Assembly (NCBI RefSeq): GCF_030704535.1
Contig: NC_081823.1
Location: 2,078,501-2,142,500 of the forward strand
DNA length: 64,000 nt
Reading direction: 5' to 3'
Origin: Vitis vinifera
Taxonomy: Eukaryota; Streptophyta; Magnoliopsida; Vitales; Vitaceae
The position numbers and the translations under genes are program-made. Below are positions 37,201-49,968 of the stretch, one piece after another (position 1 is the first letter of the stretch; every line of letters begins with the position of its first letter). Below the pieces are notes generated by a model. It did not search any database, was not told the DNA's origin, and was given only the letters and a program-made list of their open reading frames with translations.

Positions 37201-40200
37201 TGATTTAATGTTAATAATATCTCAACTTGTGTGGTGTGTAATCAAACATTCTCATCAGAATCCATCTATTCAGTTAGCAAAAGAATAGCTTAACCAGGAA
37301 TTGAAGGATACAGCAGAGCAACTTGGAAATATACAGTCTGAGTTGTTAGTAAAGTCTCTTCAAGACATAACTGCATTGCAAAGGCTTTATCACAGTCTAC
37401 AGCTGGAAGGGCTAACAAATCAGTGGATCTTAGCATGAAGTTCCCATGATAAGATGTAAACCGCACACCTAAAATTACAGGAAAAAGATTCAACTTTCAG
37501 TACCCAAATAGCAATTAACAAGATCTTGAAGAAGTAAAATTAAAATTTACAAGAAAAAAAAAAGGGAAAAAATAATCTCAAGAATTGTGATGGTTGAAGA
37601 GTTTCAGGAACAGTTGGACCTTTGCCACATCTTATGCGCATGACAGCTTCCCAGGCAGTTTCCCTTGTAAGGTCCCTGGATAGCTCATGTCTCAACCTAT
37701 CTTTGTGAATGATTGATAAGAAGCTTGGGTAGTAGTATACCTGACCACCAGTGTACTTTGCCAAGGTTCCTGTGTTGAAAAATATTAGTTGGAACTAAGA
37801 TACCACTAATTGATAGATATATACTATAACTTCAAATTGGCACGCAATGTTATAATTATCAACCCAAGCTTCAATACCCTGGAAAATGGAAAAAAATTTA
37901 CAACCACTTTTTAAACAATTCTCAAAGATTGAAAATAGAGCTCAATTTTTAGACAATCAAGTTTTCTTCATCACATAATTAGTAAAAAGCTATAACCAAT
38001 AACAAATAGGAACCATCCAGCTTCTAATCTTCAGCCCCAAAACTAGGATCTTTAGCACTATCACCACACCCTGAGCATATAAAATGTGTTATCAAAAAAC
38101 CTATCTCAAAAATAATAATGATAATGATAATAATAAAGAGAATAGTGATTAAAAATTTCTCCCACCGCCTAATAATTGAAAATTAAGACCAGAGCCCAAG
38201 ATCATCTGATGATGTTAATTTTATGATGCAAAACTATTAAGCAGGGCCCATTAACTATTCTGTCTCATTACCTAGTTGCAAACCCCAATGACAAAATATA
38301 GGAGCTCAAGAAAGTCTGTGTTCAAAAAACTAAGTAGTTCTCTACCACAGGCACTCAGGACATGGGAAAGGATTTGAGAATTCAAATATCACAGTTAAAT
38401 CTTGAAGGTGAGTTGAAGAACTAAGCCAAAAATTTATCCCAACAATCTAAAATTAAATAGAAGCATCAGAAAAACCCAAGATCATCTGGTCAAGTCAATT
38501 TTTACAATGTAAAACTGATAAGCAAGACCTACTAACCATTCTGTTCCAGTATCTAGTTTCAAGCCATCTGCACAAGACCTAAGTATTTGTGAAGGTCTAG
38601 ATTCTCAAATTCAAAATTCTATGACCAAAGAGAATTCTTTTATATCAGAATTGTCCACAAACAAAAATTAGCTGATGTAGATGATAAGATTTGCAATGTT
38701 CTGAAATGCTGCTTGGGTCAAAGATGTGTGGAGTTCTACTGAGGGAGGGGGGAGTTGGAGTCTGCACTTCTCTAGATCTTTCAATGATTGGGAGGTGGAT
38801 GAGGTGTACAGGTTTTTTCTGGGCCTTAATGGGAAAAGAGTTCAGTAGGATGTGGAAGATAGGGTGCTTTGGAGAGAGACTAAATGTGGGAAGTTTTCCA
38901 TTAAGTCTCTCTACAAAGCATTAGTTTTAGGCCCTCCAGTCTCTTGTCCTTCGACTGTCATTTGGAAAGCTTGTGTGTAGCCTAAAGTAAGTTTTTTTTG
39001 GGTGGGAAGCAACATGGGGAAAAACTCTAACTTTGGACCAACTTCAAAAGAGAGGATGATCTTTAGCGAACAGATGCAACCTTTGCCAAATGCATGAAGA
39101 ATCAATAGATCACATTCTTCTCCATTGCGCCAAGGCAAGGACTCTTTGGGCGATGTTTTTCTCTCTTTTTGGGGTGTAGTGGGTGCTGCTAGCCACAGTT
39201 AAGGCGACGCTTTTGGGCTGAGACGGGTCTTTTGTGGGAAAAAAGAGAAAGGAAGTTTGGAGAGCAAACCCATTGTGTATTTTTTGGACGATCTGGAAGG
39301 CAAGGAACAAAATTGCATTTGAGGAAGAAGTGTTGTCAATTCAAAGACTTAAAAGTTCTTTTGTTTATTTCCTTTGATCGGAGATGAAATTGTTCATAAA
39401 AGATGATCCTTCAACTTTAGTTGATTATATTGATTGGGTGGGAACCCATTGAGGGTGAGGTTCCTTTTGCATCTCGTTCTTGGCAGCTGAGTTGTTCCAG
39501 CTGGGGAGTGGGGGGGTTTTCTTCTTTATATACTTTGAGCCACTGTTTTTGCGGCTTTTTCAATACAGTTTTTCTCTTCTACTTATCAAAAAAGAAAAAA
39601 AAAATGTTCTGAAATGCTAAATATCAAAGTAAAAGAACTTATAAGGCAATAAGATAAAAGGCACACTGGTAACTTGTTCATCATAAAAACACAAAAAGTA
39701 ACATCAAGAAGCACATAACAAATTCACAAAAAGTCATCAAATACAAATGCAAGGATTTTTGAACTTAAAATTCAATCAGAACTTCTAACCCTTGAAATTC
39801 AAAACCATAAGCACATACCTAAGGAGGCTATATCTGTGTATTTGTCACTGAAAGCATATATATTCACTGCTATCTGGTACTTAGTAAGATCAGCAGCCAT
39901 TTGCTTATAAAATGGATCTTCAGGTAATCTCAATGCATGTTCTTTATCAGTTCCATAAACACGAAGGTCATCACCACGCAGCTTCAGGCGGCCAACACCA
40001 AGAGAAGGCAGTGTATTCTGGAAAATCAACAATTTACCCCCAAGTTGGCTCTGCATAGAACAGGAAAAACACTAAGTTTACACCAAGTGACTGAAAAAAA
40101 AACTTTCGAAAGTTTAAAGAGTCGGGAAAATTTTCAGTGGAAAGGTAAAGATTATCTTTTAAAAAGATGGAGAGAGAGAGAGAGAGAGAGAAGGGAAAAA

Positions 40201-41143
40201 GAAAAAGAAAGATAACTTTTTACAGTAAGTAGAAGTCCAAAATAGTGCTGGTTGAAAGAAATTACACACCATAACCATAAAAGCAGCCTTAAGAGCTGGA
40301 CCAAATGCAGATTCTAGGTTGACATTGTCCTGAAACATAGATGGCAAGCTATCTAGAAATGTTTCCACCACACTTCTTGATTCGGACAAATTCACAAGGA
40401 GATCATCTGGCAATGGAACAAATATATCATCTAGATCTGAGACTACCATCATTTGAGGCTGTGTCAACGACGACTGGAACAGACAAAACCCCAAGTTACT
40501 TAGAACTCCCCCAAAGGCTGAAGCAGCAAAATGATGGCATATAAATACATGTTATAGCTGATAGCAGTATCTATGACTTGCCTTCATATTATAAAAATGT
40601 ATGGTGCTGTCAAAAGTTATGAAACCAATCTGTGTTCTGGTGGAACCAGGTAGCTCATCCAAGCAAGATCTAATAGTTTGTGCTACAACCTGCAGAATGT
40701 TAATGGCGAACATTAACTTCAGATTATGCCAAACAAAAACCATACAGCCTCTATCCATTACCTCAGGGGTCAACATAAATAAAATTATGACAGCATAACA
40801 AATGCAGGCAGATATACTACATTATGAATAGCAAGACCATGTAAGAGAAAGTCATCTTACACCACATCTCTTTTCCTGGGGTAACCACAAACCTTAATTT
40901 ATCAGTGCCAAACATAAGAACACGGTTATCCATGCTGGCCAGCCTTTTTTTATTCTAAAATTATTTGCATAAAGGTAATCTTTTATTAGAAGAATGTTCC
41001 CATTCTTGCAGACCCATAATCAATATTTCTAACTTAGAGAGTTAGTTTTCCTACCAAAAAAAAAAAATACTTGTCTTACATCCACAAAACTGTTTCTTTG
41101 TTCTACAGCTGATCAATTAATAAGAATGAGTTGCATATTTGTT

Positions 41144-41175
<32 letters not shown>

Positions 41176-44100
41176 GCTTGCTTGCTTGCTTTTTCTTTTT
41201 TCCTTTTTTTCAGTTGAAGCGTTGGCTAAAGAAAATTTTAATTAAAATGAATTGTATGTTACACACAACAATCTCGAAGTATTAGGTTACACATAGTCTA
41301 TTGGTTGGGTGAGGGTAGAACAAACAGATCAAATGCTAAAATTGTCCTCCTTATTTTTATTTTTGGAGTGGGTGAAAGTGGGCTTAAATGATGCTTGGTA
41401 TATGGTAGACTTAGTCAGCTGGTTGGGTCGCATTTAAGGGGAGGAGTAATTATTTCTAATTTTCATTTTCTTCAATTTGACCTTGCCTCTGGTGCCCATG
41501 TATATGACCCACTTACTCAGGTGGGCTTTTTTTTGGTAGGCGGTTAATATATCTTTTTTGCTTGCTAATAAAAAAAATTGGTTACACATAGATCATGTTT
41601 CAATTAAATCATGTACTGGCTTGGCACCAGTTCCAGAAATAGAAATAAACAAATAAAATATGCTACACAACATATTCCTTCCAAGATGAAAGTGCTTACC
41701 TCAAGCATACCACTCCTAACCGCAGATAGTGATACGTCAATGAGGAAAAAATATAGTGGTGGCATTGGAGGACGAACCATATATTCAGTGGGAGCAACAA
41801 ATTCCACACTACCCTTAATAAGCTCAGGACGTTGATCCAAATCAATTCTTCTGCCAATTGCATCCAAATGGGAGAAATAATCACCAGAAACTGAACAATA
41901 GAGTTGAAATTGGTCAGAAATTATGCAATGAAAAACAAAACCACAGTAATCAACCATATCCCATACCACCCTGAGTAAACTCGTGATAGCACAATTACAG
42001 AAAAGTAGTCTATTGAAATAGAGGCTTCACTAAGCCAGCAAATGAAGCTGCTTGGTTTGAAATAGCAATGTCTAAACCACTGAATATGAATACAGAAATG
42101 AGAGAAACAATGTGAATAGGTCTAATATTATTCTTCTGGACAAATAATGTAGATTAAATGGATTTCTTTTTTCTTTTCTTTCTTTTTTTTTTGATAAGAA
42201 GCAAGAAAATATTGTAAATAATAGAGAAGGAAGCTATACACCAAGGTACACAAGACATATACAAATGCCAAATGGCATTGCCATAATAGACAGAACAAAA
42301 AATAAACACCGCTCCCTATCTCAACTAGAGCCCACCCAATCTACAAAATCAACTAAAGGCATCGAGCATTCTTCTATGTACAAACTAACCCATGACTTGA
42401 GATCGTTCAGAAAAGTGAATCTTAGCTCTTGAACTGTTTGCCCTTACTCTCAAACACCCTTTAAATCTTTTCCTTCCAAATTGTCCAAAAAATGTGTAGG
42501 AGGACTCTCCAAGCCTTCTTCCGTCTTCTTCCCACAAAAGACTCGTGCCAACTAAGAAGAGTCCCTTTTTTTTTTAATCAGAAACTTAGGAGAGTCTCTT
42601 TGACCACAGACCAAAGGACACATGCAATGCGAAAAAAATAGAATAGAAGTTATAAAGCCCTTGCTAGGCCAGCAAATGAAGCTGCTTGGTTTGAAATAGA
42701 AATGTCTGAACCACTGGATATGAATGCAAGAATGAGAGAAATAATGTGAAGAGGACTAATACAATACTTCGGGACAAATGATGTAGATTAAATGGATTTC
42801 TTTATTCCTTTTTTTGTTTTTGTTTTTTTTTATAAGCAAGAAAATATTATAAATAATAAAGAAGGAAGCTATACACCAAGGTACACAGGACATATACAAA
42901 GGCTAAATGGCATTGCCATGATAGAGAGAACAATAAAAAACACCACTCCCTGTCTCAGCTAGAGCCCACCCAATCTAACAAATCAATTAAAGGCATTGAG
43001 CATTCTTCTATGTACAAAGTAGCCCATGGCTGGAGATTACTAACAAAAGTGTGTTTTAGCGCTTGAACTGTCTGCTCCTTACTCTCAAACACCCTTTACA
43101 TCTTTTTCTTCCAAATTGTCCAAAAAATGCATAGGAAAGCAATTCTCCAAGACTTCTTCGGTCTTCTTCCTACAAAAGATTGGTCCCAACTTACAAGAGT
43201 CTTTCTTTTTTTAATCAAAAATTAAGGAGAGTCTCTTTGACCATAGACCAACGGACCCATGCAATGCCCAAAAAAGGGAATAGAAGTTGTTATAGAGCCC
43301 TTACTTCAGAGTAGTGGAGGAGAATGTGATCTATTGATTCTTCTTTGCTTTTGCAAAGAACACATCTATTCGCCAACAACCATTCTCTCTTCTTAAGAGG
43401 TTCCCCAATCAACACTTTGCCCTAACTAAGTTCCCAAACAAAAAAGCTCACTTTTGATGGAACCCATGAATTCCAAATGATGACCTTTGAGAAAGGAATT
43501 GCATGCCTCAACTCCAAAATGAAATGTAAAGATTTGATGGACAAGGATCCCATTCCTAGAATCCATCCATGCCACTCTATCCTTTTCTTCGATCCTTACC
43601 AACCTCCCTTGAAGCCTTCAAAAAAAAGACTACATCATCTAGCTCCCAATCATTCAAATATATATCGGAACAAGGATTCCAATGGTCCCCCTCACCCGGA
43701 TCATCCCAAACGTCTGCCCTCATTAAATCACTAGCTATTTTGAGAACATGGATAAGAGAAACAATGTAAATGTCTAACATGGCCCTTCCAAACAAGTGTA
43801 GTCAATTAAGAGAAAATAACATAATATTATCTTTTTAGTTAAGAATATAATAAGTATTTTGAGTATTAGTCCTTTTTCTTTCTTTTAGTGAAGCCATTTT
43901 TTTATGAGTAAAGCAAGAGAATATTATAAACAAGAATTTCTATTAGTGAAGCCCTCCTATCAAAGCAATTCAAATTTCCAGATAAAATCACTAATTTCAT
44001 AAGTTTTGAAAAATTAATAGCAAGTATCAGGTATATGAAAACTAATCATATAAAAGGCTTCCAGTCACAGTGAAAAATAATGAAATAGGTGACTCAAAGA

Positions 44101-46811
44101 GAACTTGATACTGTACTTAATACCTTAATACCATACTCTTAAGAGTAAGGAGAGTACAGTTTTGCATTAGGAGAAGAAGAAGAAGAAGAAAAGAACTTGA
44201 TTCTGGACTTAATACCATACTCTTAAGAGTTAAGGAGAGTAAAGTTTTGCATTAGGAGGAGGAGGAGGAGGAGCAAGAAGAAGAAGAAGAAGAACTTGAT
44301 TCTGTACTCAATACCATACACTTAAGAAGGAGAAGAAGAGTAAGGAGAGTACAGTTTTGCATTAGGAGGAGAAGAAGAGTAAGGAGAGTATAATTTGCAT
44401 TAGGAGAAGAAGAAGAAGAAAAGAAAACCCATTCCAAGAATTTAGGCCTATGAAACTTTCATTGTATAAGGGCTAAATTCACATCTTTGCATTAGGAGAA
44501 GAAGAAGAAAAGAAAACTCAATCTAAGAATTCAGCTCGATGAAACTTTCATTGTATAAGGGCTGAATTCACAGGTTTCAAGTTTCAACAGCAGTTGCTAC
44601 ATCCAAGTCACACCTCCCAAAGCCCCTCTGGTGGGACCACATCGACTAACAGTTGATCTTTTGCGTTATTGAATAGAGACCAATTTGAAATATACAGAGA
44701 AAAGCAAATAAAGATGCATTGATGGATGTCCAAAAAAAGGGAGGACACCTTATCTATAAAATTTAAAGCATGTTAGGTATTAAAATAACTTTCAAATCCA
44801 AGTAGTACCACCACAACCTACATTATCTGCATGATACACTAATACAGTTAAATTTATGTAAAACAGTAGCGGATTGGATAAATCTAAACAACTACTTATG
44901 ATTAGTTTTCATCATGCAATCTAAACATTAAAGAGTGTAAGCTTTACTTTTAAATTATATATAAAAATATGAAGATAGATGGCTGATTCCTAGGTTACAT
45001 GCCCCTAATTATGCAGGTAATCTCATTATGATGTAGAACTCTAGCACTTCGGTTGCTATTTTTGGTGCTTTTTGTAAATTTCTTTTCATTTGCCTATCAA
45101 AAAAATTATGATGTAGAAGTCTCTGTGACAAGCAACAATGATTGATTTCATAAACACTAATTACAACCAGAAAGTGACAATAGGATGACTTTTATCCCTT
45201 ATAGTTCTTCATTTTACTACTTATGTCAAAGACAATGCCAAAAAGTTACGAATGGGGAATGTGAACCATTTCACACACCCTGACTAACAGGCGAAATCTC
45301 ACCATAGATTTATCACACAGCTAACTATCAATAATTTGCTTCTCTACCCCTAAAACACTCCCAAATAGCAAATATATCTTTTTGTGTTGATATTTAGCTG
45401 CAAATTTACCATCATTGAGCAAAGAACAGATGTTGCAACGCCACTTTCTGCCACCATCAGTAAATGTCACATACGGATTCACATATGTGCGACATCTTCT
45501 ACAACGAATAATGCCAGTTGCAGCAAAATTGACGATTGGCACTTCCTCCTGAAAAGAGAAGAAGAGTTGACAAGTAGACAAACTGAGAGTGTCAATAGAA
45601 TAGACATACAAAACAAAATATGTTCATGCTCCATATGCATTACAACATGCTCGATACAAATAAACCTTGGTCATGCTTAGTATATAGATACTAACCCCAT
45701 CAGGAGGCACCGCAAGAGGACAAACAACTGCTCCTAGAGGCAAATGCCACCTTGAAACCAATGACTGGGAATTTGGTATACCAGAAGTTGTCAGCCGTAG
45801 ATATCTGGAATGACAATTCATGGGATACATCTCAGCAAAGGAATTTGGTTCAACGTCACCTTCCAATGGCCTTGGCAATGCTTTTGAATCAATCCCTAGA
45901 TCAATTGATCCAGGAACAGATCCAACAGAAAGAGAGCTGAAATCTTCTATCAAGCCCTGGACAGCTCCTATAGGAGGTCCAGTGCCTGGATGTTGCATTT
46001 GTTCCCTTGAATGCAGGCCTAATGGTGCAGCAACTGGTGGAGGTGGGATGTAACCTCCTGGTTGAGCAAGAAAAGGGGGAGAAGATGTTGGTGGGGCTGC
46101 TGCATAACCTCCTTGTTGAGTAAGAAAAGGAGACTGTACAGCAGGTGCTTGTGGAACTGCATTAGACTGCTTGCTTGGATAACCAGGAAAAGATGGCTGT
46201 AAATTGGCTCTTGCTGCAGGATAAGTTGACTCTGGTGGGAGAAAAGATGGCTGAAACGGTGGTCTGGAAGCTGAAAATGAAGAATCTAGTAGTGGCTGAG
46301 GAGCATTTGCACGTAATGGTGCACTATTCATGCTTTGTGGAGGAGATCCCATAGGCACTGAAGGTAGCTGAGACTGTGGACGGAAAGAAACTGGTGGAAC
46401 TTGACCTGCAGGAGGTTGAACTGGTGGAGGAAAAACAGGTTGCCCTACAGGAAGAGGGCGTGCAGGAGGTGCTTGAGCTGTTGAAGGATTTTGTGGTGTT
46501 GTGAAACGCTGGAAAGGTCCCAGAGTTGGTGGGGCATTTGCTGAAGGCACAGAAGGCAAGGATGGATCACTGAACCTACCTGGTGGAGTAGGTCTAAAAC
46601 CAGAGGTCTCTGGTCCAACCACAGGCCCAGATGACAAGAAAGGCATTGCAGCCTGGGGAGTAGATGATGGGGTGGGTCTAAATCCAGAGGCCTGTGATCC
46701 CACCACAGGCCCAGATGATAGAAAAGGCATTGTAGGCTGGGGACCAGCTGCAAAGGGTGTAGCAGCAGGCCTTGCAGGGAAACTTGGACGATTAGGATTC
46801 TCAGTTCCCAT
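34237..46811 (-). CDS. SEC24: COPII coat protein SEC24 (plant SEC24A-like)
   Basis: Twelve coding exons in transcript order: 46811-45696, 45548-45410, 41890-41700, 40689-40582, 40473-40270, 40050-39819, 37769-37620, 37468-37312, 36501-36374, 36281-35959, 35869-35693 and 34470-34237. The product has 1052 residues. Exon 1 encodes about 370 Pro/Gln/Ser-rich disordered residues. Exon 2 holds the Sec23/Sec24 zinc finger (CRRC…CNIC). Exons 3-7 form the trunk (PPLYFFLIDVS, QIGFITFDSTIHFYN, VVSDLDDIFVPLPDD). Exons 8-10 form the beta-sandwich and helical domains, and exons 11-12 the gelsolin domain (YIYDDGFRFVIWFG). SEC24 binds SEC23, selects cargo and builds COPII vesicles at ER exit sites. All introns are GT-AG except the one after exon 4, which uses a GC donor. 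The ATG at 46811 is the first in frame. Length is close to that of Arabidopsis SEC24A. Confidence 0.95.
38695..39618 (+). mobile_element. 5'-truncated LINE with perfect 16-bp target-site duplication
   Basis: The element (38711-39602) is flanked by identical 16-bp copies of aatgttctgaaatgct at 38695-38710 and 39603-39618. It ends in an A-rich tail just before the right copy. The + strand, with frame breaks, reads the 3' end of a plant L1-type reverse transcriptase protein, the zf-RVT region: 'SRMWKIG', 'FWTIWKARNKIAFEE' and 'SFVYFL'. It is inserted in SEC24 intron 6 in the orientation opposite to the gene. Identical duplications and a preserved tail suggest a fairly recent insertion. Confidence 0.9.
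40175..40192. repeat. (GA)n microsatellite in SEC24 intron 5
   Basis: A run of GA dinucleotides ('ggagagagagagagagagagag') lies about 80 bases from the exon 5 donor on the transcript side. It reads as a CT tract in the SEC24 transcript. Confidence 0.9.
41138..41192. repeat. (TTTC)n / (TTGC)n microsatellite in SEC24 intron 3
   Basis: About ten TTTC units run into four TTGC units. In the SEC24 transcript this is a GAAA/GCAA purine-rich tract. Confidence 0.9.
42033..43305. repeat. Tandem duplication (about 635 bp) of intron plus LINE end in SEC24 intron 2
   Basis: Two units with a period of 634-635 bp lie at about 42033-42666 and 42667-43305. Each unit begins with 'ccagcaaatgaagctgcttg', runs through the same unique intron text, then a poly(T), then the same LINE 3' end ('aagctatacaccaaggtaca'). 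Because unique flank and element are both repeated with the same spacing, this is a segmental tandem duplication and not two insertions. The copies differ at roughly one base in ten, so it is old. Confidence 0.88.
42165..43800 (-). mobile_element. LINE remnant in SEC24 intron 2 (two partial copies)
   Basis: Poly(T) tracts at about 42165-42192 and 42805-42830 mark the 3' ends of an L1-type LINE in minus orientation. On that strand the sequence at 43.0-43.4 kb reads with breaks as zf-RVT-like text, for example a 'SIDHILLH' phrase near 43340. The second copy extends further, to about 43800. The first is a duplicated partial copy. Both are inactive. Confidence 0.75.
44100..44580. repeat. GAA-rich complex tandem repeat in SEC24 intron 2
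   Basis: Five to six irregular units share a core 'gtttgcattaggagaagaag' and, in the first three or four, 'aataccatactcttaagag…aaggagagta'. The last two share 'gaaactttcattgtataagggct'. Units of about 70-110 bp are separated by expandable GAA/GGA trinucleotide tracts. In the SEC24 transcript these read as TTC/TCC pyrimidine-rich runs. Confidence 0.85.
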
Positions 46812-48650
46812 TGGTTTTGTCTCACTCACTCAATCTCCTTGTAATATCTATACTCCCATGAGTTAAACCTGCCATAACATGCAATACATGACATCTGTCA
46901 TTCACAAAAGGAACAATAAATTATCACAGCACACCAGTTTAGAGTTTAGGAAGTGGAAATCTGTCTTTTGTTAAGAGAATTTTTTATTCACTGAAGAGGA
47001 CAAAAGCAGACATATCAATGCAAAACAAATATGTCAAACAGATTTTGTATTTCAAATGTAAGGACTGATGAAATCCCTTATTTTTTTCCTTTTTCTCAAT
47101 GGTAAGCAAGCTATTAATTTGTTTGATGGCCAACAAGCAACGCAAAGAAACCTGAATCAAAGCACAACCAGAAACAGGTGCAAAAGATGTTTTCTACAAT
47201 TTTATAGTCAGTGAGGTTCATAGATATATTTTCACAGAAGGAAAATTTATCACATCAAAATAGAGTTCATATGATCCCATGATTGGGCCACATGAATGTA
47301 GCACTACTAATCATCCTTTTTCTTCTTGCAAGGCAACTATTAACCCTTGCATATCAAAACAAGGCAGTTTAGCTTCATCGGATTAACTAAATTATTGTTT
47401 TTTATCCCAAAGCATATATAATGCTAAGTGGATAAACTTTGATGTTGAGAAAGAGAATGGTGCTAAAATATAATGCTTCCATGTTATGTATTTTTAAATT
47501 ATGATGGGCGACATTCCCTTATTTCATAGGTTTTTTGGCCCCATAATTTCATGTAGGAATTCTCAAGGAAATAAAATTCCAATTTTACAAGGTTTACAAA
47601 TAGCCTTTAGATGTGGTCAGGTAGTCCCAATTACAAGTGTTGAGCTGAGGATCCCATTTTTCCCAGAATGTAAGGATAGCATATAAGCCAATATGGAGCA
47701 CCAATCACTAGTTATTCTTCCTTTTCATCTCCTCCAAATATCTATAACAGCTTTTGTCATTGTGTTGGGAGCATCAGCTGCAACTATAACCAGTATCAAA
47801 TCCCCAAAACATAAACTCATTGAGAATGCCATCTGCCAAGCACAACTATTAAGATTGCAGAGTTCATTGCTTTAACACATGAAGGCTTTTTCCTCATTAA
47901 GGGCATCTTCTAAGTTGATTGATAAATGAATAACAAGCCACAATCCAAACAGAACTAAAATCTAAATGATCAAGTCAGAGCATAACAAAATGAAATTAGC
48001 TTAACATCTAGAAATAAACAACAACAGAATGTGCACGTAACCCCATAACTCAATCAAGCTTTTCCCCTAATTCTACACTTTCTTGAATGTCAAGCAATAA
48101 AACAGAGATCTAAAGCTACACAACCCAACAGCCCAATCAAGCCCAGCTGTTCCTCCCACCCCCGATCACACAGAGGCAGCAACAAAACCCTAAAACCAAG
48201 TTTGCATGGACAGATTTGAAATCCAAAAATCCAGCTTTCATTCGGAATTGATTCCAATTCAAATTCCAAATCTACAGATAGCAATCAAACTGCAACAGAC
48301 ACCAATCACAACCCCAAATTCTCAAGTCCTCCATGGATTAAACAACAAACAACCATACCAACACAAATCAAGAAAAAACACATATCCAGATCTACCAGAA
48401 CTTGACAAATACGAGTGGACACAGAAGAAAACCCTAGATCAGAGGCGCGTACCAGAAGAGTGGTGGAGAATTGGGAGTGTAGATCGGGGTATGAGATCGG
48501 AGAACAGTCGTTGGAGTGTGGAGATGTTGTTGGCGTTGGTGAAACCCTAGACTCGCAGTGGGAGATTACCGTTGCGAATCGCAGACCTTTCTCTCTCCTA
48601 TCTCCTCTCTCTCTCCTCTTTCTCTCTCTACTGTGTATTGGCCTCGTTGG
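46812..48650 (-). other. SEC24 5' UTR exons and leader intron
   Basis: A leader intron is likely. On the minus strand a donor (CTG|GTACGC, intron starting at 48452) ends a pyrimidine-rich leader exon spanning about 48453-48640. An acceptor (GGCAG) starts the second leader segment at 46868. That segment contains a minimal upstream frame, ATG GGA GTA TAG (46859-46848), before the SEC24 start at 46811. The 1.6-kb intron has no recognised gene. 'aaaccctaga' telo-box-like words flank the donor. Confidence 0.55.
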
Positions 48651-48732
48651 CAGAAGGGAGAAAGAAGGCACAGCCGGCTTAAGGGGTTTGGCTCACCCCC
48701 GGTTTTGTTTCCTGCGGTTTATATTAATGATG

Positions 48733-48744
48733 TGCCACGTGGCA
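48733..48744. promoter_or_regulatory. Perfect palindromic G-box upstream of SEC24
   Basis: TGCCACGTGGCA is a perfect 12-base palindrome containing CACGTG with flanks that favour bZIP binding. It lies about 100 bases upstream of the presumed SEC24 leader exon. Plant bZIP factors, including ER-stress bZIPs and HY5 types, bind such sites. Use at SEC24 is inferred from position. Confidence 0.6.
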
Positions 48745-49968
48745 AATTTAGAAAATCAATCATATTTTCTAAAATATTTTTATCAGATTTTTCATTCTAT
48801 TATTTTAATAAAATAATAAAACTCAAAAAATTAAGAGCATGTTGGAGAAAGTTTTCAAAAACAATTTTCAATTTTTAAAAACAAAAAACAATTTTTAAAA
48901 ATTAATAACACTATTTGATTTTTGTTCTCTATTTCCAATTTTTTAAAATAAAATGAAATTAGACAACAACTTTTAGAAAACAAGTAAAGATTGTTTTATT
49001 GGTTTTTAAAAATAATAGAAAAACACATGCATTATATTATTTCTCTTTTATAGAAAAATATTATTTTTCAATTTTTTTCTTTAGGTAAATTAACTCCAAA
49101 TTAAACAAGACTTAATGCCTTAAATTTGCTAACAACAAGTCTAATAATTTTTAAAAATAATTTAAAACTTAAATAATAAACTCATTAATACCAGAAATTT
49201 ATTAATATAATAAAAATATATTTTTTCTAATATATAATAAAATAGTATATTTTATACTAAAAATATAATTTATAATTTTATTATAATATTACTATTTATG
49301 TTTTTACTAAAAACTATATATTTTTAAATTTATTTATAATTACAAATTTATTTTCATTTTCAATAAGACTTCAATTAAATTTAATAATTAATATTATATA
49401 AATTGAATTTAAAATATTTTTACAAAATCAAAATAATTTAAAAAAAAAACAATTTATCAGAACAAGACTTTTTGTTTTTTATTTTTAAAATCCTTTTATA
49501 ATAATAATTTCTCAAATATCCTTAATTTTATAAAACATTAAAAAATTTTGATCTTTAACTTTAAAAAAGTTTCTAATAAAAAACATGATCAAACAAATAA
49601 TTAAAAAATAATAATTAAAGTACTTAATTGATTTGTATTAAAAATGAATATTAAAATTATTTTTATCTTATAGAAATTTCTGTTTCACTACAATAAAAAA
49701 ATTGTTTCATAATTAAAAAATATATATTTATCTTTAACTCATATATAATTGTGGATTTGTTTTTTATTTTTTTTAATAAAACTTAATTTGAATTTGATTT
49801 CATATTATTATAAATTAATTTTATAACTTTTTATTAAAAGAAAAGAGTAATACATTGTTTTAAAAAAATAATACAAATTATTTCATCCAAACAAGCTTCT
49901 TGTTTTTTGTTTTAAAAAACTATTTTTTTAAATATCTTACCAAACATTCTAGTTTTTTAAAAATTCTA

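Noticed and set aside
44616-44660. 'cctcccaaagcccctctggtgggacc' resembling an LTR-internal word, and a similar word near 5475
   Set aside because: Only short similarity, with no paired LTRs or coding remnants near either site.
46445-46866. Long frames on both strands opposite and alongside SEC24 exon 1
   Set aside because: They are shadow frames of the Pro/Gln-rich repeat-like exon 1, which lacks stops in several frames.
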